A stretch of DNA of 64,000 nt, taken from contig JAUXYJ010000062.1 of NCBI GenBank assembly GCA_030694465.1, forward strand, positions 26,370 through 90,369, in the 5' to 3' direction. Under the pieces are notes generated by a model. It worked only from the letters and a program-made list of their open reading frames with translations, was not told the DNA's origin and ran no database searches. The position numbers and the translations under genes are program-made. Origin of the DNA: Deltaproteobacteria bacterium (GTDB taxonomy: Bacteria; Myxococcota_A; Polyangia; Polyangiales; Ga0077539). This document shows, piece after piece, positions 49,401 through 58,427 of this stretch; position 1 is the first letter of the stretch; each line of letters begins with the position of its first letter.

Positions 49401-50106
49401 CGACACCATCCCGGACTATCTCGACCCCGACGATGACGGCGACGGGATCCCCACGCTCACCGAGCGCATGATCGCCGGGATGAACCTCGACCCGGACATG
49501 GACGGGCTGCCGGTCTATCTCGACCGTGACAGTGATGGAGACACGGTGCCGGACTCGGTCGAAGCGGGCCCGGTGCCCACGACGCCTGTGGACACAGACG
49601 CGGACACTGCGCGAGATTTCTTGGATCTCGACAGTGACAACGACTGCGTCCCCGACCGCGACCCACGCGAAGCGGGCGCGGCGCGCATTGACCCGACGAT
49701 GCCGTCGATGAGCGCGGACAGCAACTGCATGGAGCCCACCCCGGTGTGCGACATCACCATGGGCTTGTGCGTCGCGCGCGGAGGTGCAGACGCAGGGACC
49801 GACGGCGCTGTGGGCCCAGACGGCGGCGATCTTGACGGTGGGGTCATGGTCGACGGCGGCCCGCTCTTCGACGCTGCCATTCGGCAAGATGCGTTTGGGG
49901 CCGACAGCGGACAGCCTCGCATGGACGGCGCGACCGGCGCAGACAGCGGTTTTGCGGGCGTTTTGTCAGGCGATGGCGCGTGTGCGTGTCGCGTGGCGGC
50001 GGCTCCGAACGCGGCGGGCTCTTCGTCGCGCGGTGCGGTCTCGGTCGCGGGGCTCGCGGCGATGGCGCTGGTGCTCGGTGCACGACGCAAGCGCGCTGCG
50101 CGCTGA
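46447..50106 (+). CDS. Large surface protein with thrombospondin type 3 (Ca-binding) repeats and MYXO-CTERM-like sorting tail
   Basis: Signal peptide; many DxDxDGxPD / DDDGDG repeats; C-terminus CACRVAAAPNAAGSSSRGAVSVAGLAAMALVLGARRKRAAR. Confidence 0.85.
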   Translation: MIVRRNLRRKARSVCLGLALGTLPALAFGQAQPMNFYGQTLPPDGTFAESTVIVARNANTRYQVFRLDGAAPVSIATGTLGALGFVRVPIPVTNIPIKVQTSDVAYVYLGYDCCNFGGQWHMPAIDGTTFIGREFAVFRPVAISAANQLNIIAHAAATVTIANAAGMTVATNTLTATGVWVDPPMVAAGQVYRLTATGDVSLAMGTANGFNSVHATDSPLASCNTDVGRSFSFPVNRGGYVGARALFNYGAAPAMVTVLRRGTMTPEMLTIPANQYVFSQPIVDGVYDVTSNQPLSVWGGTLEGGNTIDAFGDDISQTVGEYGRRFFMRSLQFPTVVFASENNTTITGTSTVGMTATPFSFVLQRDQFRALPANSDLRFTASLPVSVMSRGGLAGRNDLGTWLRPTPQLDSDGDTILDVDEGGGCGSASPDTDRDGTPDFLDLDSDGDGVPDATEAGDRDLSTAPIDTDGDGIPDFRDTDDDGDGILTRDELGAGGAAAPRDTDRDGRPDYLDNDDDGDGVLTLTELGAGGFAMPRNSNATVPAGTGTANTIPDWLDPDDDGDGVPTLTELGPGGGAMPRNTNATVPAGQGTANTLPDYLDRDDDGDGIPTAVEVALEAMGGPVDSDMIPAYLDLDSDGDGFADAVEAGATPITPANTDGTDRPDFLDLDSDNDCVPDVRETSAGRTDARIPQMIANNNCPAMAPLCNTLVGLCVPATDTDMDGIPDLIEYGPGGMAMPRDSDGDGIPDYLDPDDDGDGVPTRDELGPGGYLMPRNSDAMVPAGEGTSDTIPDYLDPDDDGDGIPTRTERTLAGANLDPDMDGIPVHLDRDSDGDTVPDFVEAGPMPTAPVDTDRDGARDFLDLDSDNDCIPDRDPREAGAARINAAVPSVNADDNCMAPTAMCDVSRGVCIAIVDTDMDGIPDSVEFGPGGMAMPRDSDMDGIPDFMDPDDDGDGVPTRDELGPGGYRMPRNSDAMVPAGEGTSDTIPDYLDPDDDGDGIPTLTERMIAGMNLDPDMDGLPVYLDRDSDGDTVPDSVEAGPVPTTPVDTDADTARDFLDLDSDNDCVPDRDPREAGAARIDPTMPSMSADSNCMEPTPVCDITMGLCVARGGADAGTDGAVGPDGGDLDGGVMVDGGPLFDAAIRQDAFGADSGQPRMDGATGADSGFAGVLSGDGACACRVAAAPNAAGSSSRGAVSVAGLAAMALVLGARRKRAAR
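48601..49782 (+). repeat. Two tandem ~591-bp (197-aa) units inside the TSP3 protein gene
   Basis: DTDMDGIPDLIEYGPGGMAMPRDSDGDGIPDYLDPDDDGDG begins at 48601 and its near-copy begins at 49192; high protein-level identity along both units. Confidence 0.8.
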
Positions 50107-50169
50107 GTGACGCGTGGGGGGGATGAACGGGGCGTCAGGGGGCAGGGCGTGTACGCTCGCGGGGACGCT

Positions 50170-50847
50170 ATGGACACTGCTCCCTCGCTCTTGGCGCAAT
50201 GGCACCCGGTCACGTGCGACTACGGGCTGATCGAGGCGCCGTTGGACGCGGTGGCCGAGGGCTTTGCGCGGTGGCAGCGGTCGCTCGGGCGCACCCTTCA
50301 AGAGCGCACGATGGACAGTGGGTTTGCAGACGTTCTCGCGGCGCTCTTGCCGCTCTCGATGGGCAAGCGAAGGTGCGCGCTTGTGCAGACCGACTCGCCG
50401 TGGACCGCGGTCTTGCAGAGCGGAACGCAGGGCTCGGACCCCACGCCGATCGTGCGCGTCTTGTCTCAGTGCATGGGGACGCGCGCGATGCGGGTGTGTG
50501 CCCGAGAGCGTGCCACGATCTGGGAGCTCTTTGCGCCCAACGTGCAGGGCCCTGTGCGCACGGTGTTCACGGTTCGCGAGGCAAAACGCTGGCGCTTTGG
50601 CCAGTCGGGCCAAGCCCTCGCGCACGAGCCCACTGAGCGCTACGCGCTGCCCAGCGTGCGGGCGCGGTTTGACCGCGGTGTGCTGGCAGCGTGCGTGGGC
50701 CCGCTGGGGGTGCGGCCGTGGGATGATGCGTTCTTTGGCGCGCGGGCGGTGGTGGTTGAGCGCGAGGCGCGGGTGAGAGAGCCGCCCGAGCTGACCTTGG
50801 CAGAGGCCCTGGCGGCGCTCGGAGAGAGCTTCGCGGCGAGCCGCTAA
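50170..50847 (+). CDS. Hypothetical protein
   Basis: ATG-initiated ORF with plausible composition; no recognised domain. Confidence 0.55.
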   Translation: MDTAPSLLAQWHPVTCDYGLIEAPLDAVAEGFARWQRSLGRTLQERTMDSGFADVLAALLPLSMGKRRCALVQTDSPWTAVLQSGTQGSDPTPIVRVLSQCMGTRAMRVCARERATIWELFAPNVQGPVRTVFTVREAKRWRFGQSGQALAHEPTERYALPSVRARFDRGVLAACVGPLGVRPWDDAFFGARAVVVEREARVREPPELTLAEALAALGESFAASR

Positions 50848-50927
50848 CGCGCGGGGGCGAGGGCTGTGTGAGCGGTGGGCGACAGGCGAGGCCGTGGGGC
50901 TCGGGAGTGTCCGAGACAGGTCGAGCA

Positions 50928-51947
50928 ATGTGGGACTTTGGGGCGCGTGATAGCGTCCTTGCACCAATGGGAGCGAGGAGGCCAGAGGAGACGGTGGCGC
51001 GGGTGCTCGGCGTGCTGCTTGCGCAGCGAATGCTGCGGCAGAGCGAGCTCGCGAGGCAGGCCGAGGTCACCGGCGAGACCGCGGCGAAAGTGCTCGGAGA
51101 CCTTAAGAACGGCGGGCTCCCGTTGACCCGAGAGCTCGAGGGGCGGGCGGTGATCTGGAGTGTTCCGGATGGGTGGTTTCCGAATGGGGTTTTGTTTGAG
51201 GGCGACGACGCTGGGCAGCTGCTGCGATTGTTGTTGCGCTTGCCGAGTGGAGGCGTGCGGGACGCGTTTATCGAGCGGATCAAGGCCGCGTCACTGAGCG
51301 CGCGCGAGGTGTCCCGCAGCGTGGGCGCGGTCCGACCGGCCGCGGTCGAAGCGCAGCGCGACGGCGCGAGCCGATTTCGGTCCGTGATCGAAGAAGCCAT
51401 CGTCCGGGCGCGGGCGATCGAGCTGAAATATCACGGCACCAAAGACCTCGAAGGCCACTGGCGCACGGTCTCGCCGCAGACCGTGGTCGGGGCGTCGCGC
51501 CCTACGCTCATCGCGTGGGACCATCGCAAGTCCGCGCTGCGCACGTTTCGGGTCGATCGCGTACAGAACGTGATGGATGTCGAGGGGATTGCCTACGTCC
51601 GCGTAGACGAGTCGCGCATCGACGCCGAGGTCTCAGAGAGCTTTAACGGGTACTGCGGAGGCGAGCTGCGCGAGGTCTCGATGCTGATCGACCACGACGC
51701 GTGGGCCATCGTCGAGCACAACCTCCCGTTTATCGCCCAGCGGATTGAGCACACCAACAGAGGCGTCCGTGTCGTCGCAAAGAACCGCGGCGGCGAGGTG
51801 ATGAACCGCTTTTTGCTCGCGTACGGCGCTCGCATGACCGTCGAGACTCCCCGCGTCCGCGACGAAGTGCTGCGTTTGGCCAAACAAACCGTAGAGAGGC
51901 TCGCGTCCACCGGCGGGCCTTCACCGCGTAAGCGAACCCCCGGTTAA
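50928..51947 (+). CDS. HTH plus WYL-domain transcriptional regulator adjacent to the cas operon
   Basis: N-terminal HTH (MLRQSELARQAEVTGETAAKVLGDLKNGG); WYL-like IELKYHGTKDLEGHWRTVSPQTVVGASRPTLIAWDHRKSALRTFRVDRVQNV. Start could also be 50967. Confidence 0.8.
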   Translation: MWDFGARDSVLAPMGARRPEETVARVLGVLLAQRMLRQSELARQAEVTGETAAKVLGDLKNGGLPLTRELEGRAVIWSVPDGWFPNGVLFEGDDAGQLLRLLLRLPSGGVRDAFIERIKAASLSAREVSRSVGAVRPAAVEAQRDGASRFRSVIEEAIVRARAIELKYHGTKDLEGHWRTVSPQTVVGASRPTLIAWDHRKSALRTFRVDRVQNVMDVEGIAYVRVDESRIDAEVSESFNGYCGGELREVSMLIDHDAWAIVEHNLPFIAQRIEHTNRGVRVVAKNRGGEVMNRFLLAYGARMTVETPRVRDEVLRLAKQTVERLASTGGPSPRKRTPG

Positions 51948-52028
51948 CCGAGGTGTCGCCGGGTACAACCGTGGACGACAAAGCGAACGCGCGCGCGAGA
52001 TCGACGCAACCCCAGAGACCCTTAAGCC

Positions 52029-54935
52029 ATGACAGCAATCGACGACACCGCCCCGACGTACCTTCGGTACTGGGGCAAGGCAGACCCCGCGGTGGCGGGG
52101 GGCTATCACCCGGCGGCGTACCACTCGCTCGATGTGGCCTGTGTGGCCGAGGGGATCTTGCAGCAGAGCGCAGTGCTGCGCGGCAAGTTCGCGCGCTTGT
52201 TGGGGCTGAGTGAAGAGGCCACCGTGGCCACCGTGGCGGGGCTGTGTGCGGTGCATGACCTGGGCAAGTTCGACGCGAGGTTTCAGGCCAAGGTCCCTGA
52301 GGTTGTCGCGATGCTTAACCGCGAGGCCGAGTGGGCTGGGATCGTGGGCAAGGGCTTTGACCACGGAAGCCAAGGGTTTGTCGCTTTCAACGATTGGGCT
52401 ACGGACGATCTTGTCGCGTACGAGTCGTTGCTTGGTTTGTGGACAGCCGCGCGGCCCTTGCTCGCTGCGGTGTGTGGTCACCATGGCTATGTCCCAACGG
52501 GCGGCGAAAAAAATACCAACACGGTGCCCCTCAAGGTGCGCAAGGCCGATCGGGCTGCACAGCGCGCGTACGTGCGCGACGTGATCGCGATGTACCAAGC
52601 CGATGGCGCGGTCTTTCCGTTGCAAATGACTGCATCGCTTGCATCGCAACAGCTGCTCGCTGGGCTGTGCTCGGTCGCCGATTGGGTCGGGTCGCAGGTC
52701 GAGTTTGATGAGCAGCCGTTGTTTGTCTACGAGACCACCGCGATGCCCTTGGCGCAGTACCGTGAGCGTGCGCGACAGATCGCGCAGCGGGTCTTGCGGG
52801 CGCTCCCGTTTGGGCGCTCCGAGACACGGGACGTGGGCTTTGGTGAGCTCTTTCGGGACAGCGCGGGCAAGCCCTTTGCGCCGCGCGATGTGCAGGTCGC
52901 GACCGAGCTGCTCACGCTCGGCGACGAGCCCGCCTTGGTGATCGTCGAGGCCGCCATGGGCAGCGGAAAAACCGAAGCAGCGCTCTCGCTTGCGTCCAAG
53001 TGGGTGCGCCACGGCGCTGCCTCGGGGTGGTTTGTGGGCCTCCCGACGATGGCCACGGCCAACGGGATCATGGACCGCGTCGAGGTCACAGCCACGCGTT
53101 TTTTTGGCGGCTCCGAGGGTGGTGCGCAGTTTCGGTTGTCCCACGGGACCGCACGCAAGAACGACGCGTTTGACCGCATCGTGAAGCGCTCCCTTCGAGG
53201 GCGCGCTGCGCTTGCGGCGAGCAAAGACTTTGACGAGACCGAGGCCGAGGTCCAGTGCGCGCGGTGGTTTCTGCCTGCAAAAAGAGCGCTCTTGGCGCAG
53301 GTGGGCGTGGGCACCGTCGACCAAGCGATGATGGCCGCCCTGCGCACCAAGCACGGGTTTGTGCGCTTGTTTGGCTTGGCCAGCTCGGTGGTGGTGATCG
53401 ACGAGGTGCATGCCTACGACGCGTACATGGAGGTGATTCTTGAGCGCTTGGTGCACTGGCTCGGGCTGCTGAGGACCCCGGTGGTCTTGCTGTCTGCGAC
53501 GCTGCCTGCGGCGCGAAGGCGTGCGTTTGTCGCGGGATACCGCGCGGGGCTCGCGGGCGCAGCGCTCGATGTGCACACCGACGAGACACCAGCGAGCCAA
53601 GCGTATCCGCTGGTGACCGTGGCCCGCGAGTCCGGTGTCGAGGCACACGCCGCGACCCCTACCGAACAGAGAACACTTGCGGTCGAGGTCGTCGAGACAG
53701 CGCTGGATCGGGATGCGATCGATGCGACGCATCCTGAGGTGATCGCGCTGGTCGAGGCCGCGCTCGCGGGCGAGATGGTGGTGTGGATTCGCAACACGGT
53801 GGACGAGGCGCGTGCGGCGTACAAAGCGCTGCGAGCGTGCGCGCAAGAGCGAGGGTTGGATCCGTCGCGGGTGTGGTTGTTTCACTCAAGGTTTAGGCAG
53901 CGGGACCGCGCGGCGATCGAGAAGCAAGTACTCGCAGAGTTCGGGCGCGAGGGACGGACGTGCAGATGTCCGACGATTCTGGTGGCGACGCAGGTAGTCG
54001 AGCAGTCGTTGGACTTGGACTTCGACCGCATGGTGTCGGACCTGGCGCCCATCGATCTATTGTTGCAGCGCGCAGGGAGGCTCTGGCGCTGGGCGCGCAA
54101 CGCGGACGCGCCGAGACGTCCCGCTGGGGCGCGTGAGGTGTTGCGTGTGCTGGCTCCGCCCAGTGCGGCCCGCGATGGGCTGCGGTTTGGCGGCGGGGGG
54201 TATGTCTACGACAAGGCCACGCTGTGGCTCACCCACGACTCGCTCAAGGGCGTTGCGAGCGTGGCGTTGCCCGGCTCGGTGCGCGCGCTCATCGAGGCCA
54301 CGTACGACCCCACGCAACGAAGCAAGCGCCTCGAAGCGGCTCCTGTGCGCGAGGCGCTCTTGAAGGCCGAGGCTGCCACCGCGGACGAGCTTGCAGCGCT
54401 GCGAGCGCTGGCTGAAAAGTGCACGCTCCCGGACCCCGGCGCAGAGGCTCGGGCGAGCGCAGATGCGGTGCCCGATGACGAAGAGAGCGTGCGCGCGGTC
54501 ACGCGCGTGGGGAGCTCGGTGACGCTGCTTCCGCTCTGGTGGGACCTCGAGACCTGCGAGGTGAGACCCCTCGATGCGGCGTTTGCAGACGACCCCATGC
54601 GCTATCCGGCGATGGGCGCATTCGATGCGAAGTCCAAGACGGCGTGGCGTGATCTGGATGCGCTGCAAGAGCAGTTTGTGCGCATGCCCGAGTACGACTG
54701 GGACAAGGTGCTGCGTGCGGCGACGGCCAAGGGCGAGCACGAGATTTGGGACGCGTGGGCCAAGGGCTGCAGCGCGTTTCTCGAAGAGCTTCGGCAGCGC
54801 GGCGTGGTCATCTTGCCGATGGTCTTGCGGGGCGAGACGTTTGTCGGGGCGATCGAGTTTTCTAAGCAAATTCGCACGGTGAAATACGCGATCCGTGAGG
54901 GTCTTTGGGTAGTACGGGAGGCAAAGAGCGGATGA
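52029..54935 (+). CDS. cas3: CRISPR-associated helicase/nuclease Cas3 (HD-helicase fusion, type I)
   Basis: HD motif AVHDLGKFDARFQAKV; Walker A EAAMGSGKTEAAL; DEVHAYD; QVVEQSLDLDFD...LIDLLLQRAGRLWR-like region. Confidence 0.95.
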   Translation: MTAIDDTAPTYLRYWGKADPAVAGGYHPAAYHSLDVACVAEGILQQSAVLRGKFARLLGLSEEATVATVAGLCAVHDLGKFDARFQAKVPEVVAMLNREAEWAGIVGKGFDHGSQGFVAFNDWATDDLVAYESLLGLWTAARPLLAAVCGHHGYVPTGGEKNTNTVPLKVRKADRAAQRAYVRDVIAMYQADGAVFPLQMTASLASQQLLAGLCSVADWVGSQVEFDEQPLFVYETTAMPLAQYRERARQIAQRVLRALPFGRSETRDVGFGELFRDSAGKPFAPRDVQVATELLTLGDEPALVIVEAAMGSGKTEAALSLASKWVRHGAASGWFVGLPTMATANGIMDRVEVTATRFFGGSEGGAQFRLSHGTARKNDAFDRIVKRSLRGRAALAASKDFDETEAEVQCARWFLPAKRALLAQVGVGTVDQAMMAALRTKHGFVRLFGLASSVVVIDEVHAYDAYMEVILERLVHWLGLLRTPVVLLSATLPAARRRAFVAGYRAGLAGAALDVHTDETPASQAYPLVTVARESGVEAHAATPTEQRTLAVEVVETALDRDAIDATHPEVIALVEAALAGEMVVWIRNTVDEARAAYKALRACAQERGLDPSRVWLFHSRFRQRDRAAIEKQVLAEFGREGRTCRCPTILVATQVVEQSLDLDFDRMVSDLAPIDLLLQRAGRLWRWARNADAPRRPAGAREVLRVLAPPSAARDGLRFGGGGYVYDKATLWLTHDSLKGVASVALPGSVRALIEATYDPTQRSKRLEAAPVREALLKAEAATADELAALRALAEKCTLPDPGAEARASADAVPDDEESVRAVTRVGSSVTLLPLWWDLETCEVRPLDAAFADDPMRYPAMGAFDAKSKTAWRDLDALQEQFVRMPEYDWDKVLRAATAKGEHEIWDAWAKGCSAFLEELRQRGVVILPMVLRGETFVGAIEFSKQIRTVKYAIREGLWVVREAKSG

Positions 54936-56452
54936 TCGAGCAATTCAATGTCCTGCGTGATCCGTGGATCGCGCTCTGGCGTGATGACAAGCGTGTGTTG
55001 GTGACGCTCGAAGAGCTCCTCGCGGGCGACGCAGAGTCGTCCCGAGAGATCGCGCACTCGCGAGACGAGCTGCGCGCGTTTTCGCACGTGTTGTTGTCGG
55101 CGCTGTTGCAGGCGCTCTTTGCGCCAGGCTCGCTTGAGAGCCTCAGAGAGCGGATCGGTGTGCCCATGGATCGCGCGGCGATTCGTGCAGCGATCGACGC
55201 GGTCGCCGACGACTTTGAGCTCTTGGGAGAGCCTGGCTGGATGCAGCACGGGCCGAGGCTCGATGCCGACCGCACCGATGCGCTCTTTCACGAGTTTAGT
55301 GACACGTATCGGCCGCATCTTGCGCGGGGCGTGAGCCTCACGGGCGGCGTGTGTCCTGCGTGTGCGGTTGTGGGGCTCTACGGCTTCATGGCGTTTGCCC
55401 CTGCGGGAGGCAGTGGTTATTCGCCGAGCGTGCGCGGCACGCCGCCCCTGTCGACGCTTGTGCGGGCGGGCTCGGTGCGTGCGACCGCGTGGGCCAACGT
55501 GCTTGTGCTCCGTGGTGCAAGCGAGACCTATGGTCCAGAGTCGTCGCGTCCCTGGGCCATCGCGCCCGAGACGCTTGAGCCCGACGGGAGCACGAAGCAA
55601 TATCGTCGCGACGCGCACGCCATTGGGCTTGTGGAGGGGCTCTTCTGGAAGCCGCGCGCAGTGCGACTTGCACCGGCGGATGACGGCGAGTGTCCGCTCT
55701 GTGGGGGCCACGGCGCGCGCGTGATTGCGTGTGGGTTTACCAAGGGCGCCAAGAAAGAAGACGGCTTCTTCGAGCACCCGCTGACCCCGTCGGTCGTGAT
55801 CAAGAACGAGCGCCGAACGCAGCACATCGCGACGGACAAACCAGTGTGGACTGGCTTGGCGGACATGCTCCCTGCGGTGCGTGCGGGCAGCGCCAAGGCC
55901 TCGGACCCTCAGGCTGCGCCGACGGTACGCCAGTGGCGCGTCCTGACGCCGGTCCCGTTAGAGCTTTTTGTGTTCGCCTATCGCTTTGACAACGCGTCCA
56001 TGGAGGGGCGGTTTTTTGAGAGCTACCCCGCGCTGAAGAAGTCCGGAGACTCAGATTTTGCCAGGGCGATCGAGACCATGGTCGCCCGCGCAGAGGACAC
56101 GGTGTCTGCGCTCGCGAGTGCGCTCAAGCGCGCGTTTAGCGACAACCCCAAGTCCAAGGGCGCGTACTGGCCCGAAGAAGCGCGGCAGCAGTTTTGGCGA
56201 CGGGCAGAGACGCCATTTTGGAGTGCGGTCGCGCTGCTTGACGCCGAGGAGGAGCCACCCCTGTGGGGGCCTGCGATGGCGCGGCTTGCGCGCTCGCTCT
56301 TTGACACGATGACCTCGCTCACCGACGCGCAGTTTGACGGGCGACGGCACATCGAAGCTGCGCGCAAGAAGCTCAACGTAGAGCTCAAGATTTTGGGCAA
56401 GGCTGACCCGCAAGCGCCCACGGATTCGCGAACCAACGCAGGAGGGACCTGA
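54932..56452 (+). CDS. cse1: Cascade large subunit Cse1/CasA (type I-E)
   Basis: ATGA overlap with cas3; MIEQFNVLRDPWIALW...; ALFHEFSDTYRPHLARGVSLTGGVCPACAVVGLYGFMAF. Confidence 0.92.
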   Translation: MIEQFNVLRDPWIALWRDDKRVLVTLEELLAGDAESSREIAHSRDELRAFSHVLLSALLQALFAPGSLESLRERIGVPMDRAAIRAAIDAVADDFELLGEPGWMQHGPRLDADRTDALFHEFSDTYRPHLARGVSLTGGVCPACAVVGLYGFMAFAPAGGSGYSPSVRGTPPLSTLVRAGSVRATAWANVLVLRGASETYGPESSRPWAIAPETLEPDGSTKQYRRDAHAIGLVEGLFWKPRAVRLAPADDGECPLCGGHGARVIACGFTKGAKKEDGFFEHPLTPSVVIKNERRTQHIATDKPVWTGLADMLPAVRAGSAKASDPQAAPTVRQWRVLTPVPLELFVFAYRFDNASMEGRFFESYPALKKSGDSDFARAIETMVARAEDTVSALASALKRAFSDNPKSKGAYWPEEARQQFWRRAETPFWSAVALLDAEEEPPLWGPAMARLARSLFDTMTSLTDAQFDGRRHIEAARKKLNVELKILGKADPQAPTDSRTNAGGT

Positions 56453-57072
56453 TGAACATTCACGACGAGGTGATTGAGAGCGCTGCGCGCACGATGCGCG
56501 AGCGATTTGACCGAGAAAAGCACGTGGTGCGGCCGCTCAGATCGGGCGATGTCGCTGCGATCAAGCGCTACGCGACTGTGGGCGACGCGCTGGTCGACGG
56601 CGCGTTTTGGGCGCTCTTTAACGAGCACAAGAATCTCTTTGCCGGAGCCAACGCGGACGAAACTGAGCTGGACCGTGTGGCAAGCGCGGTGGCCATCGCG
56701 GTGTGCACGTTTGGGGCTGCGCGCGCGGGGGCTCCGTCGCGCTCGTTGGGCGCGTGGATCGCGTCGGGTTTGCGCGCCAAGGGGCTGCCCGAGGGGGGCG
56801 CAAACCTGAGGTTTCGGCAGCTTGCCGCGGCGCGGACACCGGACGAGCTGGTGCGACGACTGCGTGCGCTGCTCAAGCTCATCGGGCTGCCGGTGGACTG
56901 GGGCGTGGTGGTCAAAGACGTCTTGCACTGGAGCAAGAGCGCTGGCTCACGAGAGCGCGTCACGCGCGCCTGGGCGCGAGGATTTTACGGGTCAACCGAC
57001 GACGAGGCAGACGACACAGACCGCGGAGCAAAGACCGCAGCAACGAAGACCGAAGGAGCAACAGAGCGATGA
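56452..57072 (+). CDS. cse2: Cascade small subunit Cse2/CasB
   Basis: ATGA overlap, position, size (206 aa), RFRQLAAARTPDELVRRLRALLKL-like region. Confidence 0.88.
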   Translation: MNIHDEVIESAARTMRERFDREKHVVRPLRSGDVAAIKRYATVGDALVDGAFWALFNEHKNLFAGANADETELDRVASAVAIAVCTFGAARAGAPSRSLGAWIASGLRAKGLPEGGANLRFRQLAAARTPDELVRRLRALLKLIGLPVDWGVVVKDVLHWSKSAGSRERVTRAWARGFYGSTDDEADDTDRGAKTAATKTEGATER

Positions 57073-58427
57073 GTGATTCAACGAAGCGTGGGCGCAATGT
57101 GTTTGTGGAGTTTCACGTGCTGCGGTCGTACGCGCCGGGCAACATGAACCGCGATGATCTTGGCACGCCCAAGACGGCGATGTTTGGCGGCGTTCGGCGG
57201 CTTCGGTTGTCGAGCCAGTGCGTCAAGCGCACTTGGCGCGTGAGCGAGCATTTTACCGGGACCTTGGGCCGCGAGGCGCTGGGGGTTGAGGTGCTGGGTG
57301 TGCGCACCAAGCGCTTGCCCGAGCGCGCGCAGGCGCAGCTTGGCGGCGAGCTAGCGCAGGACGCGATCGATGGGTTGACCGAGGTTTTGCAGCGCATCGG
57401 CCGCAAGGATGCGCCCTCGAAGGACGACGAGAAGACCACCGCGCACTTGCTCTTTCTGACCCACGAAGAGATCGCCGAGGTCGCCGCGTTTGCCAAAAAG
57501 AACAAAGGCGAGCTTGCGAAGTTGGGTGCGCTCGCGAACGCGCAGCGGGCCGCCGACGCCGCGCCAGCTGCCGACAACGAAGACAGCGAAGAGGATGCTG
57601 CCGAAGAACCCAAGGCCAAGGGTGCTAAGTCCGCGAAGGGCGCCAAGGGCAAGGGAAAGGGCAAGAAGACCGACAGCGGCACAGAGCGCCAGAGCATCAC
57701 AGACGCGATGTTGGCTGCGTTGACCAAGCACCTGCACGAGTCCGCGCCGCGCAACGCGGTCGATGTGGCGCTCTTTGGGCGCTTTGTGACCAGCACGGAG
57801 TTTAAGAGTGTCGACGCTGCGATGCAGGTCGCGCACGCGCTGGGGACGCAGAAGGTTGATCTCGAGTACGACTATTTTACGGCGGTCGACGATCTCAAGC
57901 CCAAGGGCGAGGACGCGGGCGCGGGGCACTTGGGAGAGACCGAGTTTGCACAGTCAGTGCTCTACCAGTACGCGGTGTGCGACTGGCGCTCGCTCTTGGC
58001 CAATCTTGAGGGCTACGAGGGCGAGGCCACGCGGATCGCGGCGCAGTCGATGCGCGCGGTCGCGCTTGCGGCGTGTCGCTCGGTTCCGCGCGGAAAAGAG
58101 AACGGAACCGCGCCACAGAACCCTGCAGACTACCTTGAGATTGTGGTGCGTCGGGATGCGCCCATGAGCTTGGCCAACGCGTTCTTGCAGCCCGTGCGTG
58201 CCATTGAAGACACCGACTCAGGCGATGTGATGGACCAATCCATTCACAGGCTGCGAGGTCTCGCGACGAAGTATCAAGCGGCGTACTCGACGTCGGGCGA
58301 TGTGATCGCGCGGTTGGTGCTCTCGATGCGCGATCTGCAAGCGCGGGATGCCAAGGACGTGACCGAGTTTGCGACGCTCGATGAGATCGCTAAGCGTGTG
58401 GCGAGCGTGCTCGAGGCCGAGGCATGA
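57069..58427 (+). CDS. cas7: Cascade backbone Cas7e/Cse4/CasC, with a charged insertion
   Basis: FVEFHVLRSYAPGNMNRDDLGTPKTAMFGGVRRLRLSSQCVKRTWR; TAVDDLKPKGEDAGAGHLGETEF. Confidence 0.94.
   Translation: MSDSTKRGRNVFVEFHVLRSYAPGNMNRDDLGTPKTAMFGGVRRLRLSSQCVKRTWRVSEHFTGTLGREALGVEVLGVRTKRLPERAQAQLGGELAQDAIDGLTEVLQRIGRKDAPSKDDEKTTAHLLFLTHEEIAEVAAFAKKNKGELAKLGALANAQRAADAAPAADNEDSEEDAAEEPKAKGAKSAKGAKGKGKGKKTDSGTERQSITDAMLAALTKHLHESAPRNAVDVALFGRFVTSTEFKSVDAAMQVAHALGTQKVDLEYDYFTAVDDLKPKGEDAGAGHLGETEFAQSVLYQYAVCDWRSLLANLEGYEGEATRIAAQSMRAVALAACRSVPRGKENGTAPQNPADYLEIVVRRDAPMSLANAFLQPVRAIEDTDSGDVMDQSIHRLRGLATKYQAAYSTSGDVIARLVLSMRDLQARDAKDVTEFATLDEIAKRVASVLEAEA

Noticed and set aside
51921-53885. 654-aa minus-strand ORF antisense to cas3
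   Set aside because: Shadow ORF of a clear Cas3 coding frame.
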